Assembly (NCBI GenBank): GCA_022652485.1
Contig: JALCRK010000008.1
Coordinates: 18,732 to 82,731 of the forward strand
DNA length: 64,000 nt
Direction of reading: 5' to 3'
DNA from: Sphingobium sp.
Lineage (GTDB): Bacteria > Pseudomonadota > Alphaproteobacteria > Sphingomonadales > Sphingomonadaceae
The position numbers and the translations under genes are program-made. The notes below the pieces were generated by a model. That model had not been told where the DNA came from and made no database searches. It worked only from the letters and a program-made list of their open reading frames with translations. Of this stretch, positions 29,751 through 40,271 are shown piece by piece (the first letter of the stretch is position 1; every line of letters starts with the position of its first letter).

Positions 29751-30545
29751 ATGCGCCTTTCCGACGATCTTGCCCTCGCCCACGCCCTCGCCGACGCGGC
29801 GGGCGACGCCATCCGCCCCTTTTTCCGCGCCCGCTATGACACCGAGTTCAAGGCGGACGCCTCACCCGTCACCGAGGCGGACCGGGCGGCAGAATCTGCG
29901 ATCCGCGCAATCCTGGAAAAAGAACGCCCCAATGACGGCATCATCGGCGAGGAATATGGCGCGACGCGCGAAGATGCCGAGCGGGTCTGGATACTGGACC
30001 CGATCGACGGCACGAGGAGCTTCATCGCCGGCAGGCCCATCTTCGGCTCGCTGATCGCGCTCTCCCAGGCGGGATGGCCGGTTCTGGGCATCATCGACCA
30101 GCCGATCGCGCGCGAACGCTGGGCAGGCGCGGCGGGACTTGGCACGACCTATAACGGTAGTCCTGTGAAAACCCGCGCCTGTCGCCAGCTTTCCGACGCG
30201 ATTCTCGCCAGCACCGCGCCGCAGCTCTTCCCCGGCTGCACCGGCGAGCATTTCTCCCTGCTTGCCCGCGATTGCCGCGACACGCTCTGGGGCGGGGACT
30301 GCTACAATTATGCGCTGGTGGCGTCCGGCCATGTTGATCTTGTAGTAGAGGCGGGGTTGAAGCTGCACGATATCGCCGCCCTCGTGCCGGTGGTCGAAGG
30401 CGCAGGCGGGCGCATGTGCGACTGGTCGGGCGATCCGCTGACCGATGCCAGCGACGGCCGCGTCATCGCGCTGGGCGATCCTGCACGGCTCGACGATGTG
30501 CTGGAGGCGCTGAACGCCGGGCATGAGGGGCATCACCACCACTAA
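29751..30545 (+). CDS. hisN: Inositol monophosphatase-family phosphatase (histidinol-phosphatase HisN-like)
   Basis: GEEYG..VWILDPIDGTRSFIAGRPIFGSLIAL; DIAALVPVVEGAGG. Confidence 0.85.
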   Translation: MRLSDDLALAHALADAAGDAIRPFFRARYDTEFKADASPVTEADRAAESAIRAILEKERPNDGIIGEEYGATREDAERVWILDPIDGTRSFIAGRPIFGSLIALSQAGWPVLGIIDQPIARERWAGAAGLGTTYNGSPVKTRACRQLSDAILASTAPQLFPGCTGEHFSLLARDCRDTLWGGDCYNYALVASGHVDLVVEAGLKLHDIAALVPVVEGAGGRMCDWSGDPLTDASDGRVIALGDPARLDDVLEALNAGHEGHHHH

Positions 30546-30692
30546 AAGCCTTGCCTTGCTAGGTCTTCCTCCCTATAGGCGCGCCTTCGTCCGGCTTGCC
30601 GGATGATTCTTGATGGGATGGGCCGGCTAAAAGGGCTGCCGAGTTCATCCGCAACCGTCAAAAGGCTTCGGCCTGCAAAGAAGGAGACGAAA

Positions 30693-30896
30693 ATGCCCAA
30701 GCTCAAGACCAAGAGCGGTGTGAAGAAGCGCTTCAAGTTCACCGCGACCGGCAAGGTGAAGCATGGCGTCGCTGGCAAGCGGCACCGCCTCATCAGCCAC
30801 AACGCAAAGTATATCCGCCAGAACCGTGGCACTTCCGTGCTGTCCGATGCCGACGTCGCACACGTCCGCCTCTGGGCGCCCTACGGCCTGAAGTAA
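30693..30896 (+). CDS. rpmI: 50S ribosomal protein L35
   Basis: [33 protein letters not shown]. Confidence 0.97.
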   Translation: MPKLKTKSGVKKRFKFTATGKVKHGVAGKRHRLISHNAKYIRQNRGTSVLSDADVAHVRLWAPYGLK

Positions 30897-30909
30897 GGAG
30901 TAGAGAGAT

Positions 30910-31269
30910 ATGGCACGCGTAAAACGGGGCACAACCACCCGCGCCAAGCACAACCGCATTCTTGATGCGGCGAAGGGCTATTATGGCCGCCGCAAGAACA
31001 CGATCCGCATTGCTCGCCAAGCCGTTGAAAAGGCTGGGCAATATGCGTATCGCGACCGCAAGGTCAAGAAGCGGAATTTCCGCGCGCTGTGGATTCAGCG
31101 CATCAACGCCGCCGTGCGTATGGAAGGCCTGACCTATGGCCAGTTCATGCACGGCCTGAAGCTCGCGGGCGTCGAACTGGACCGGAAGGTTCTCGCCGAC
31201 ATCGCGATGCACGAGGGCGAGGCGTTTAAGGGCATCGTGGCGCAGGCCAAGAGCGCCCTTCCGGCCTGA
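30910..31269 (+). CDS. rplT: 50S ribosomal protein L20
   Basis: [39 protein letters not shown]. Confidence 0.98.
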   Translation: MARVKRGTTTRAKHNRILDAAKGYYGRRKNTIRIARQAVEKAGQYAYRDRKVKKRNFRALWIQRINAAVRMEGLTYGQFMHGLKLAGVELDRKVLADIAMHEGEAFKGIVAQAKSALPA

Positions 31270-31292
31270 TCCGCGGACATAAATTAGCGAAG

Positions 31293-31321
31293 GGCGTCGG
31301 GGGCAACTCCGGCGCCTTTTT
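31293..31321 (+). terminator. Intrinsic terminator after rplT
   Basis: GGCGTCGG-(8 nt)-CCGGCGCC followed by TTTTT; one G-U type mismatch. Confidence 0.7.
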
Positions 31322-31364
31322 CCTTTGGCTTTTCCTTTGGGTGAAATTGGGGTAGCGCGCGGGC

Positions 31365-32459
31365 ATGAGCGAAGTAACTGCATTGAAGGCCGGGCTGCTG
31401 GCTGACATCGAGAGCGCCGATACGCTGGCACAGGTCGAGGAGCTGCGCGTCGGCGCGCTGGGCAAGTCCGGCGTGGTGACGGCGCTGCTGAAAACGCTGG
31501 GCGGCATGTCCCCGGAGGAGCGCCTCGAAAAAGGCCCGCCGATCCAGGATCTCCGGACAAGCGTAACCGACGCCATCGCGGCCAAGAAGGCTGCGCTGGA
31601 GGCGGCGGAGTTGAATGCGCGGCTGGCGAGCGAGCGGCTCGACATGACGCTGCCCGCAGAAGCAGCGCCGCAGGGCAGCGTGCATCCGGTGTCCCAGGTG
31701 ATGGACGAGCTGGCGGAAATCTTTGCCGATCTGGGTTTCGCAGTCGCCACCGGGCCGGAGATCGAGGACGACTGGCGCAACTTCACCGCGCTCAACATCC
31801 CCGAGACACACCCGGCGCGCGCGATGCACGACACCTTCTATTTCCCGGACACGGATGCGGAAGGCCGCGCGATGCTGCTGCGCACGCATACCTCGCCGGT
31901 GCAGATCCGCACCATGACGTCAAACCCGCCGCCGATCCGCATCATCGCGCCGGGCCGGGTCTATCGCAGCGACTCGGACGCGACCCATACGCCGATGTTC
32001 CACCAGATCGAGGGACTGGTGATCGACAAGGGCATTCATTTGGGCCACCTCAAATGGACGCTGGAGACGTTCCTGAAGGCGTTCTTCGAGCGTGATGACA
32101 TTACGCTCCGCCTGCGCCCGAGCTATTTCCCGTTCACCGAGCCTTCGGTGGAAGTGGATGTCGGCTACACCATCGAGAAGGGCCAGCGCGTGATCGGCGG
32201 CAGCGGCGACGCGCCCGGCGGCGGCTGGATGGAGGTGCTGGGCAGCGGCATGGTCAACCGGCGCGTGATCGAGAATTGCGGGCTGGACCCTGACGAGTGG
32301 CAGGGCTTCGCCTTCGGCACCGGGGTCGATCGCCTCGCGATGCTCAAATATGGCATGAACGACCTCCGCGCTTTCTTTGACGGCGATCTGCGCTGGCTGC
32401 GGCATTATGGGTTCAGCGCGCTCGATGTGCCCACGCTTTCGGGGGGAGTAGGCGCATGA
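31365..32459 (+). CDS. pheS: Phenylalanine--tRNA ligase alpha subunit
   Basis: [47 protein letters not shown]-type motif 3. Confidence 0.97.
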   Translation: MSEVTALKAGLLADIESADTLAQVEELRVGALGKSGVVTALLKTLGGMSPEERLEKGPPIQDLRTSVTDAIAAKKAALEAAELNARLASERLDMTLPAEAAPQGSVHPVSQVMDELAEIFADLGFAVATGPEIEDDWRNFTALNIPETHPARAMHDTFYFPDTDAEGRAMLLRTHTSPVQIRTMTSNPPPIRIIAPGRVYRSDSDATHTPMFHQIEGLVIDKGIHLGHLKWTLETFLKAFFERDDITLRLRPSYFPFTEPSVEVDVGYTIEKGQRVIGGSGDAPGGGWMEVLGSGMVNRRVIENCGLDPDEWQGFAFGTGVDRLAMLKYGMNDLRAFFDGDLRWLRHYGFSALDVPTLSGGVGA

Positions 32460-34855
32460 AATTCACCCTTTCGTGGCTTAAGGAGCATCTGGAGACGGAG
32501 GCGAGCCTTGCGGATATCCTCGTGGCATTGAACGCCATCGGCCTTGAGGTCGAGGGCGTCGAGAATCCGGCGGAGAAGCTGGCCGGGTTCAAGGTGGCGA
32601 GGGTCTTGACCGCCGCGCCCCATCCACAGGCGGACAAGCTACAGGTGCTCACTGTCGATCAGGGCGACGGCATGCCATTGCAGGTCGTCTGCGGAGCACC
32701 CAATGCGCGCGCGGGGCTCGTCGGCGTGTTTGGCGTCGAGGGTGCCGTCGTGCCTGCCAACGGGATGGTGCTCAAGAAGGCTGCGATCCGGGGAGTCGAA
32801 TCCAATGGCATGATGTGCTCCACCCGCGAGCTGGAGCTGGGCGACGATCATGACGGCATCATCGAGCTGCCCGCCGAGGCGCCAGTGGGGAGCGATTTCG
32901 CGGATTATGCGAGCCTCAACGATCCGGTGATCGACCTTTCCATCACCCCCAACCGGCAGGATTGCATGGGGGTGCGCGGCATCGCGCGCGATCTCGCGGC
33001 AAAGGGGGTGGGGACACTGAAGCCTTTGCGCTCAGTGTACCGGATGCCCGCCGCTCCGCTGCCGACAGATGGCCCCGATCCCGATGTCGCTACGCTCGAC
33101 CCGGAGGGCTGCCCGGCCTTTTACGGCCAGGAAGTGCGTGGCGTTAAGAACGGCACAGCGCCGGATTGGATGGCGCGGAACCTCAAAGCCATCGGCCAGA
33201 AGCCGATCAGCTGCCTGGTTGACATCACCAATTTCGTGATGATCGACCTCGGCCGCCCGCTGCACGTCTATGACAAGGCGAAATTGTCCGGTGGGCTGGT
33301 GGCGCGCAAGGCCAAGGCGGGCGAGCAGGTGCTGGCGCTGAACGGCAAGACCTATACCCTCGACGAAGGCATGACCGTGATTGCTGATAGCGCCCATGTG
33401 CACGACATCGGCGGCATCATGGGCGGCGAGGATTCGGGCGTCAGTGAGGCAACCACCGATGTCGTCGTCGAATGCGCCTACTTCACGCCGGAGAGCATTG
33501 CGCGCACCGGGCAGAAGCTCGGCTTGACCAGTGACGCGCGCCAGCGGTTCGAGCGCGGCGTCGACCCGGCGTTTCTGGACGAAGGGCTGGAGATCGCGAC
33601 CTGGCTGATCGTGCAGCATTGCGGCGGCACACCCAGCGATGCGACGCGCGCCGGGACACCGCCAGTTGCGCCGCGCAACTTCGCCTATGATCCCGCGATG
33701 ACGGAGCGGTTGGCTGGCTTTACGCTCGATGCGGAAGCGCAGCGGGCAATCCTTGAAAAGCTGGGCTTTGGCGTAGGTGCGGACTGGATCATCACCGTGC
33801 CGACCTGGCGGCGCGATGTGGATGGCGCGCCTGATATCGTTGAGGAAGTGGTGCGCATCCACGGGCTGGAGAATGTGCCCTCCACTCCGTTGCCACGCGC
33901 GCCGGGCGTCGCGAAGCCCACTGCGACGCCAGAGCAGATGACGGAGCGCCGCGCGCGCCGCGCTGCGGCCGCGCGCGGGCTTTCGGAAGCGATCAACTGG
34001 AGCTTTATCTCCGAAAAGGAAGCAGCGTCCGTGGGCGGGGGTGATTGGACGCTTGCCAATCCCATCTCCGAAGACCTGAAGGTCATGCGCCCTTCTCTCC
34101 TGCCCGGCCTGCTCGCGGCGGCGGCGCGCAATCAGGCGCGTGGTGCGTCGTCCGTCCGGCTGTTCGAAATCGGGCGACGCTATTTCCGCGCAGAGGATGG
34201 CAGCAGCATCGAGAGGCTGACGCTGGCAATCGTGATGGCGGGCGACAAGAGACCGCGCGGCTGGCAGAGCGGCAAGGCGCGCGCCTTCGACGCGTTCGAT
34301 GCCAAGGCCGAGGCGCTGGTGTTGCTGGGGGCGGCAGGTGCGCCGGTGGGCAATCTCCAGATGTTCGGCGAAGCGGGCGATGCCTATCACCCCGGCCAGT
34401 CCGGCACGTTGCGGCTCGGGCCGAAGACAGTGCTTGCGGAATATGGCGTGCTCCATCCGGCGCTGGCTAAGGCGTTTGATCTGTCTGGCACCGTGGTCGC
34501 GGCGCAACTGTTCCTCGACTCCATCCCGGCGAAGCGCAAGGCGGGCTTAATGCGCGCGCCCTATGCCCCGCCCGCGTTGCAGGCGGTGACGCGCGACTTC
34601 GCTTTTCTGATGCCGGAAGCGCTGGAGGCGGACGCACTGGTGCGCGCCGTCAGGCAAGCGGACAAGAAGAACATCGTCGATGCACGGTTGTTCGATGTAT
34701 TCACCGGCGCGGGAGTCGAGCCGGGAATGAAGTCGCTTGCCGTGGAGGTCACGCTGCAACCGGGCGAGAAGAGCTTCACCGAGGAGGAGCTTGTCGGGAT
34801 CAGCACGGCGGTGGTGAAGGCGGCGGAGAAGCTCGGCGGGGTTTTGCGCGGCTGA
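32456..34855 (+). CDS. pheT: Phenylalanine--tRNA ligase beta subunit
   Basis: [22 protein letters not shown]-like domain, C-terminal FDX-ACB; ATGA overlap with pheS. Confidence 0.97.
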   Translation: MKFTLSWLKEHLETEASLADILVALNAIGLEVEGVENPAEKLAGFKVARVLTAAPHPQADKLQVLTVDQGDGMPLQVVCGAPNARAGLVGVFGVEGAVVPANGMVLKKAAIRGVESNGMMCSTRELELGDDHDGIIELPAEAPVGSDFADYASLNDPVIDLSITPNRQDCMGVRGIARDLAAKGVGTLKPLRSVYRMPAAPLPTDGPDPDVATLDPEGCPAFYGQEVRGVKNGTAPDWMARNLKAIGQKPISCLVDITNFVMIDLGRPLHVYDKAKLSGGLVARKAKAGEQVLALNGKTYTLDEGMTVIADSAHVHDIGGIMGGEDSGVSEATTDVVVECAYFTPESIARTGQKLGLTSDARQRFERGVDPAFLDEGLEIATWLIVQHCGGTPSDATRAGTPPVAPRNFAYDPAMTERLAGFTLDAEAQRAILEKLGFGVGADWIITVPTWRRDVDGAPDIVEEVVRIHGLENVPSTPLPRAPGVAKPTATPEQMTERRARRAAAARGLSEAINWSFISEKEAASVGGGDWTLANPISEDLKVMRPSLLPGLLAAAARNQARGASSVRLFEIGRRYFRAEDGSSIERLTLAIVMAGDKRPRGWQSGKARAFDAFDAKAEALVLLGAAGAPVGNLQMFGEAGDAYHPGQSGTLRLGPKTVLAEYGVLHPALAKAFDLSGTVVAAQLFLDSIPAKRKAGLMRAPYAPPALQAVTRDFAFLMPEALEADALVRAVRQADKKNIVDARLFDVFTGAGVEPGMKSLAVEVTLQPGEKSFTEEELVGISTAVVKAAEKLGGVLRG

Positions 34856-35443
34856 TCAGGCGCGGGGCGCACGGCCGATCAATGGCTCGTGCGCCTCATA
34901 GCGCTCCATCGCATCAATGAGCGCGGGCAGGCTGGCGCGCGCGATCAGGATCCCCGCGTGCTGCGAGCGGATGAAGCCGCACTCCGTCATATGGCGGTAA
35001 AAGGCAAGCAGCGGATCGTAGAATCCTTCCACATTGAGCACGCCAACGGGTTTGGCATGATAGCCCAGTTGCGCCCAGCTCACCGCCTCCCACAGCTCGT
35101 CCATCGTTCCGACGCCGCCGGGCAGGGTGAGGAAGCCATCGGAGAGGCTGGTGAACAGCGCCTTGCGGCTGTGCATATCCGGCACGACATGCAGCTCAGT
35201 CAGGCCGCGATGCGCGAGTTCGGCATGGACCAGCGCCTCCGGGATCACGCCGATCACTTCGCCACCTGCACTTAAAGCGCCGTCCGCCACCGCGCCCATC
35301 ATGCCTACGCACCCACCGCCATAGACGATGGCAATGCCCCAGCGAGCGAGCTGCGCGCCCACATCGCGCGCGCAAGCCATGAACGCGGGATCAGTTCCTT
35401 CCGAGGAACCGCAATAGACGGCCAGGCGCTTCAGTTTTCGCAT
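34856..35443 (-). CDS. LOG family (cytokinin riboside 5'-monophosphate phosphoribohydrolase-like) protein
   Basis: VYCGSSEGTDPAF, YGGGCVGMMGAVADGAL, MHSRKALFTSLSDGFLTLPGGVGTMDELWE. Confidence 0.95.
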   Translation of the reverse strand: MRKLKRLAVYCGSSEGTDPAFMACARDVGAQLARWGIAIVYGGGCVGMMGAVADGALSAGGEVIGVIPEALVHAELAHRGLTELHVVPDMHSRKALFTSLSDGFLTLPGGVGTMDELWEAVSWAQLGYHAKPVGVLNVEGFYDPLLAFYRHMTECGFIRSQHAGILIARASLPALIDAMERYEAHEPLIGRAPRA

Positions 35444-35444
35444 G

Positions 35445-36947
35445 TCATCCTTCCAGCATCAGCCCGGCGGTGAGCTTGGCACCCGCGAGGACATAAGGTA
35501 CGCCCGCGCCGGGATGCGTCCCCGCGCCGACGAGATAGAGGTTGCGGATCACGGCATCGCGGTTGTGCGGGCGCAGGCAAAGGCTCTGGCTGTTCACGGG
35601 CGCAAGCGAAAAAGCGCTGCCGAGATGCGCGCGCATGTCGCCCGCGAAATCGGACGGGGCAACATGATGCCGCGTAATGATACGGGCGCGAATGTCCGGA
35701 ATCAGGCGGCGCTCGATCTCGTTGAGGATGCGATCCGCATAGAGGGGCGCCATATGATCCCAGTCGATCGGCAGCTTGCCCAGGTGCGGCACCGGCGCGA
35801 GCGCGCTGAACACGGAGCACCCCTCCGGCGCAAGGCCGGGGTCGGTCACGCTCGGATGATAGAGGAAGATCATCTGGTCGGCGGGCAGCACGCCATGCTG
35901 AAAGATGTCGGTCAGCAGCCCTTCGTAACGCGGACCCAAAAGGAGGCTGCGGTGTGGAATACCGGGCCATGTGCCGCGAATGCCGAAATGGAGCGCAAAC
36001 AGCGCCGGTGACCATTGCTTGCGCGCGAGCTTCTCGGCATGGCCGCGCCCCCGCGGATGCTGGCCGAGCAGATCGCGATAGCTGTGCATGAGGTCGGCAT
36101 TGCTGGCGATGACATCCGCATCGCCGCGCCAGCCCCCCTGCGTGACGACCCCGGTCGCCCTGTCTCCGATCATCTCGATGCGCGCGACCGGATCACCTAG
36201 CCGGATCGCGCCGCCCAGCCGTTCGAACAGGGCCACCAGCGCTCCTACCATCCGGTTGAGGCCACCCTTGGGATGCCAGAGGCCGGTGTCGTGCTCCAGC
36301 CGGTGCCGCCAGCCGTGCAGCGCGTTGGCCTCCAGCGGGTTGCCGCCGGCGAGCAGGCTTTCGAACGAGAATGCCTGCCGCAATTTGTCCTGGCCGACCT
36401 GGCTCGACACCATGTTATAGAGGGAACGCCAGCCCTGATGCTGGAGGAGGGTCGGCACGGCCTTCAGCATCGCGCGCATGTCTGAAAATTCCTGCTGCGC
36501 GAGGCCACCCAGCCCTTCTCGCAGCGCCTCTCCTCCAAGATCGAGCAGACGTTGCCAGCCGGGGAGATCCCGTCCATCCATGCGGGCAACCTCCTGCCGC
36601 ATCAGCGCATCGTCCGCGAGCAGATCCATCGCGCTGCCATCGGCCCAGCTCAGCCGCCACAGCGGGGAAACCGGCTCCAGCGTCACGTCCCGCGCCATAT
36701 CCTGCCCGGAGAGCCGCCACAGCTCGGCGAAGCTGTCGGGATCGGTGATGGCGACCGGCCCGGCATCGAAGATAAACCCCTCGCGTATGCTCCACGCGGC
36801 GCAGCCACCTGGCTTCTCCCGCGCTTCGAGGAGCGTCGTCGCCACGCCCGCCGATTGCAACCGCACGGCGAGTGCCAGCCCGCCTAGCCCCGCGCCGATC
36901 ACGATGGCCCTTTTGCCTTCCCGCTGGTGATCCGCTGGAGGCGTCAT
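35445..36947 (-). CDS. crtI: Phytoene desaturase (CrtI family)
   Basis: AIVIGAGLGGLALAVRLQSAGVATTLLEAREKPGGCA; C-terminal LYLVGAGTHPGAGVPYVLAGAKLTAGLM. Confidence 0.95.
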   Translation of the reverse strand: MTPPADHQREGKRAIVIGAGLGGLALAVRLQSAGVATTLLEAREKPGGCAAWSIREGFIFDAGPVAITDPDSFAELWRLSGQDMARDVTLEPVSPLWRLSWADGSAMDLLADDALMRQEVARMDGRDLPGWQRLLDLGGEALREGLGGLAQQEFSDMRAMLKAVPTLLQHQGWRSLYNMVSSQVGQDKLRQAFSFESLLAGGNPLEANALHGWRHRLEHDTGLWHPKGGLNRMVGALVALFERLGGAIRLGDPVARIEMIGDRATGVVTQGGWRGDADVIASNADLMHSYRDLLGQHPRGRGHAEKLARKQWSPALFALHFGIRGTWPGIPHRSLLLGPRYEGLLTDIFQHGVLPADQMIFLYHPSVTDPGLAPEGCSVFSALAPVPHLGKLPIDWDHMAPLYADRILNEIERRLIPDIRARIITRHHVAPSDFAGDMRAHLGSAFSLAPVNSQSLCLRPHNRDAVIRNLYLVGAGTHPGAGVPYVLAGAKLTAGLMLEG

Positions 36948-37063
36948 GCGCGCGTTGAGATGAACTTCGGCAGCATCGGCGCTCTTATGCGCATGGGCAG
37001 GCAAGGAAACAAGCCCGCATGACAGATTGACGTCAAAGCGGCGTAAGGCGTAGGCAGGAGGGC

Positions 37064-38008
37064 ATGAGCACCGCGCCCCATGAGCACAGCCATTATTACG
37101 ATCATATCTACCTGCCCGAAACGCACGACCGCAACGCACGGCGCACGCACTGGGTGATCGGCCTCACCACGCTGACGATGGTGGTGGAGATCGTCGCGGG
37201 CTGGCTCACCGGCTCTATGGCCTTGCTGGCGGACGGGTTTCACATGGCGACCCATGCGGGCGCGCTGGCGATCGCGGGCCTCGCTTATGCCTTCGCGCGC
37301 CGCCACGCGCGCAATGCCCGCTTCACCTTCGGCACCGGCAAGGTGGGCGATCTTGCCGGGTTCACCTCGGCGATCCTGCTGGGGGTGGCGGCGCTGGGCA
37401 TTGCAATCGAGTCCGGTTCGCGGCTGATCGCGCTGCACAAGATCGATTTTTCGAGCGCCATACTGGTCGCTGTGATCGGGCTGGGGGTCAATCTCGTGAG
37501 CGCGTTCATGCTGATGGAGCGCGGGCATCATCATGGTCATGACCATCACGCTCATGGCCACGATCATCATGGACATGGTGAGGGCCACCGGCACGGCCAT
37601 GCCGATACCAATCTGCGCGCGGCCTATCTGCATGTGCTGGCCGACGCGTTAACATCTGTCGCGGCAATCGCGGCGCTGCTCGCCGGGCGCTATCTTGGAT
37701 GGCTGTGGCTCGATCCCCTGATCGGCGTTGCCGGCGCGGTCATCATCGCGCGCTGGGCCTGGGCGCTGATGCGCGACGCCGCCGAAATATTGCTCGACAC
37801 CGCCGAACCAGAACAGGCGGCCGCGATCCAGCGGATCGCGAATGAAGCAGGCGCCACCATCGCCGATCTGCACGTCTGGCGCCTCGGCCCCCACGCCAAC
37901 GCGGCCATCGTCAGCCTCAAGGGGGAGACCGGCGACCTCCATAGAATCAGGCAGGCGCTGCATGCGCTGCCCCACTTCGTGCATGTCACCGTGGAACGCC
38001 TGACTTGA
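37064..38008 (+). CDS. Cation diffusion facilitator transporter with His-rich cytoplasmic loop (DmeF/CzcD-like)
   Basis: ALLADGFHMATHAGALAIAG; loop MERGHHHGHDHHAHGHDHHGHGEGHRHGHADTN; LHVLADALTSVAAI. Confidence 0.92.
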   Translation: MSTAPHEHSHYYDHIYLPETHDRNARRTHWVIGLTTLTMVVEIVAGWLTGSMALLADGFHMATHAGALAIAGLAYAFARRHARNARFTFGTGKVGDLAGFTSAILLGVAALGIAIESGSRLIALHKIDFSSAILVAVIGLGVNLVSAFMLMERGHHHGHDHHAHGHDHHGHGEGHRHGHADTNLRAAYLHVLADALTSVAAIAALLAGRYLGWLWLDPLIGVAGAVIIARWAWALMRDAAEILLDTAEPEQAAAIQRIANEAGATIADLHVWRLGPHANAAIVSLKGETGDLHRIRQALHALPHFVHVTVERLT

Positions 38009-38088
38009 CTTACCAGACCGATTAAGGACGTTCTCCAAGGAACAATTAGTCTAACTCGCTCATTATCCTTCCTGTCGGGAGTGAATAA

Positions 38089-38940
38089 ATGCGTCGCAGA
38101 CTGGAAATATATGTTTTCTCGGCTGCATTTTGCGTGATGAGCTTCGCCAGTCCTGCGCGAGCGCAGGACAGCGGCAATGACGACAATGAGTTGACCATCG
38201 GCGTCGGGGCGGCCGCGATCCCCACCTATGACGGTTCCGACGATCATGTCGTCACGCCGGGCGCGATCGTCCGGGGCAAGATCTCCGGCTATTCCTTCTT
38301 CACGCGCGGCACGAGTCTCTATCTGGACGTGATCCGCAAGAGGGAGTCGTCGTCTTCCGGCGTCGATGTAAGCTTTGGGCCGCTCGCCACGGTGCGCCTC
38401 ACCCGCACCCGCAGCATCAAGGATCCGCAGGTCAATGCGCTGGGCAAGCTCGATACCGCAGTGGAAGTGGGCGGCTGGGGCGAGATCGGCAAGACCGGCA
38501 TATTCACCGGCGGCTATGACTCGCTCTCGTTCCGGGTCGCATACGGGCACGATGTCACGGGTGTGCACAAAAGTTATCTCATCAAGCCATCGCTCGAATA
38601 CGGCGCCCCGCTCTCGCCCACTACCTTCGTCGGCGTGTCGCTCTCGGCAGATTATGTCGGCAAGGGCTTTGGCCATTATTATGATGTCGACCTCGCAGGC
38701 AGCCAGGCGAGCGGTCTTGGCGTCTATGGCGCGGCAGGCGACAGAGCGGGCTTCGCGAAACTCAGCCTCGGTATCGTCGGCGCGAAGTCCCTGTCAGGCG
38801 ACCTGCGCAAGGGCTGGGCGGTGTTCGCGCTTGGCGGCTATGGCCGCCTGCTTGGCCGATACGCTGATTCCCCGCTGGTGAAGGACGCGGGCAACCGCAA
38901 CCAGTGGCTGGGCGGACTGGGCGTCGCCTATACGTTCTAG
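38089..38940 (+). CDS. MipA/OmpV family outer membrane protein
   Basis: Signal peptide, GVGAAAIPTYDGSDDHVVTPGAIVRGKISGYSFFTRGTSLYLD, C-terminal GLGVAYTF. Confidence 0.85.
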   Translation: MRRRLEIYVFSAAFCVMSFASPARAQDSGNDDNELTIGVGAAAIPTYDGSDDHVVTPGAIVRGKISGYSFFTRGTSLYLDVIRKRESSSSGVDVSFGPLATVRLTRTRSIKDPQVNALGKLDTAVEVGGWGEIGKTGIFTGGYDSLSFRVAYGHDVTGVHKSYLIKPSLEYGAPLSPTTFVGVSLSADYVGKGFGHYYDVDLAGSQASGLGVYGAAGDRAGFAKLSLGIVGAKSLSGDLRKGWAVFALGGYGRLLGRYADSPLVKDAGNRNQWLGGLGVAYTF

Positions 38941-38947
38941 GCTCGGA

Positions 38948-40186
38948 TCAGCCCGCCACGTCGCCGTCCAGATCGATCTCGCCGGATTGTTCGGCCTCAA
39001 TTTCCACATGGTGCGGGTGGAGGGGCGCCAGACGCAGCACCGCATATCCCAGCAGCGCCGAAAGCAGAGACCCCGCCAATATGCCCGCTTTCGCTTCCTC
39101 GATCAGTTCGACACGACCGGGAAACGCGAGCGCACCGATGAACAGGCTCATCGTGAAACCGATTCCGCAGAGCAGCGAGAGGCCATAGATCTGCGTCCAG
39201 GTTGCGCCGCGCGGCATCTGCGCGATCCGGAAGCGCACACACAGCCAGATGCTGCTGAATATTCCCGCCTGCTTGCCCAGCGCCAATCCTGCCGCCACGG
39301 CAAGCGGCAGCGGAGAGAGCAGCGCCTCAAGGCCCAGCCCGCGCAAATCGACGCCCGCATTGGCGAAACCAAATAAAGGCACGATCACATAGGCGCTCCA
39401 GGGATGTAGCCCGTGCTCCAGCCGGTGCAGCGGGCTATCCACCGCGTCAGGCGCGCCCGGCGTGACCCGGATCGGAATCATGATGGCGGTCAATACGCCC
39501 GCGATGGTCGGGTGCACGCCGGAAACCAGCACCGCAGCCCAGAGGGCGCACGCGAGCATCAAATAGACCGCGAGGCTTTTCACCCCAAGCCGGTTCAGCA
39601 GCGCCATCACGCCGAGAACCGCCACGCCTGCTCCCACCGCGCCCCAGTGCAGCGCGCCGGTGTAGAACAAGGCGATGATCACAACCGCACCGATATCGTC
39701 GACGATGGCGATGGTCATCAGCAGCAGTTTGAGCGCGGTGGGCGCGCGCGAACCGAGCAGGGCCATGATGCCGAGCGCAAAAGCGATGTCCGTCGCCGCC
39801 GGTATCGCCCAGCCACGCGCGAGGCCGGGGGTGGCGCCCGCTATCCCCAGATACACCAGAGCGGGGATCGCCATGCCCGCCGCCGCCGCAATGACGGGCA
39901 GGATCCGTCGGCGAGTATCAGACAGGCGCCCATCCAGGCATTCGCGTTTGATCTCCAGGCCGACGAGCAGGAAAAACACCGACATCAACCCATCGTTGAT
40001 GCCATGATGGACCGTCATCCCCCCGCCGATCCGGGTATCGAGGAGCCGCTGATAAAACGCTGCGCCCTGCTCCCCGGAGTTAACGAGCACCAGGGCCAGC
40101 ACTGCCGCACCGATCAGCAACAGCCCGCTTCTCGCCTCGCCGGTGAGGAGGTCGCGCAGCACGGATGGGGGAGATTTCAAGCGCAC
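38948..40186 (-). CDS. nhaA: Na+/H+ antiporter NhaA
   Basis: VNDGLMSVFFLLVGLEIKRE-type motif (INDGLMSVFFLLVGLEIKREC), ATDIAFALGIMALLGSR, IVDDIGAVVIIALFYT. Confidence 0.97.
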   Translation of the reverse strand: MRLKSPPSVLRDLLTGEARSGLLLIGAAVLALVLVNSGEQGAAFYQRLLDTRIGGGMTVHHGINDGLMSVFFLLVGLEIKRECLDGRLSDTRRRILPVIAAAAGMAIPALVYLGIAGATPGLARGWAIPAATDIAFALGIMALLGSRAPTALKLLLMTIAIVDDIGAVVIIALFYTGALHWGAVGAGVAVLGVMALLNRLGVKSLAVYLMLACALWAAVLVSGVHPTIAGVLTAIMIPIRVTPGAPDAVDSPLHRLEHGLHPWSAYVIVPLFGFANAGVDLRGLGLEALLSPLPLAVAAGLALGKQAGIFSSIWLCVRFRIAQMPRGATWTQIYGLSLLCGIGFTMSLFIGALAFPGRVELIEEAKAGILAGSLLSALLGYAVLRLAPLHPHHVEIEAEQSGEIDLDGDVAG

Positions 40187-40271
40187 CGCCGGATTCTAGC
40201 CGTCCAAAAATACAACGTCAAATGGACCTAAATCCATTTGGCCCCCGTTCCGGACCTGCCTATCCTTTCAT

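Noticed and set aside
37516-37616. Short CATCAT/CATGAC repeats as a DNA repeat array
   Set aside because: Explained by the His-rich coding loop of the CDF transporter
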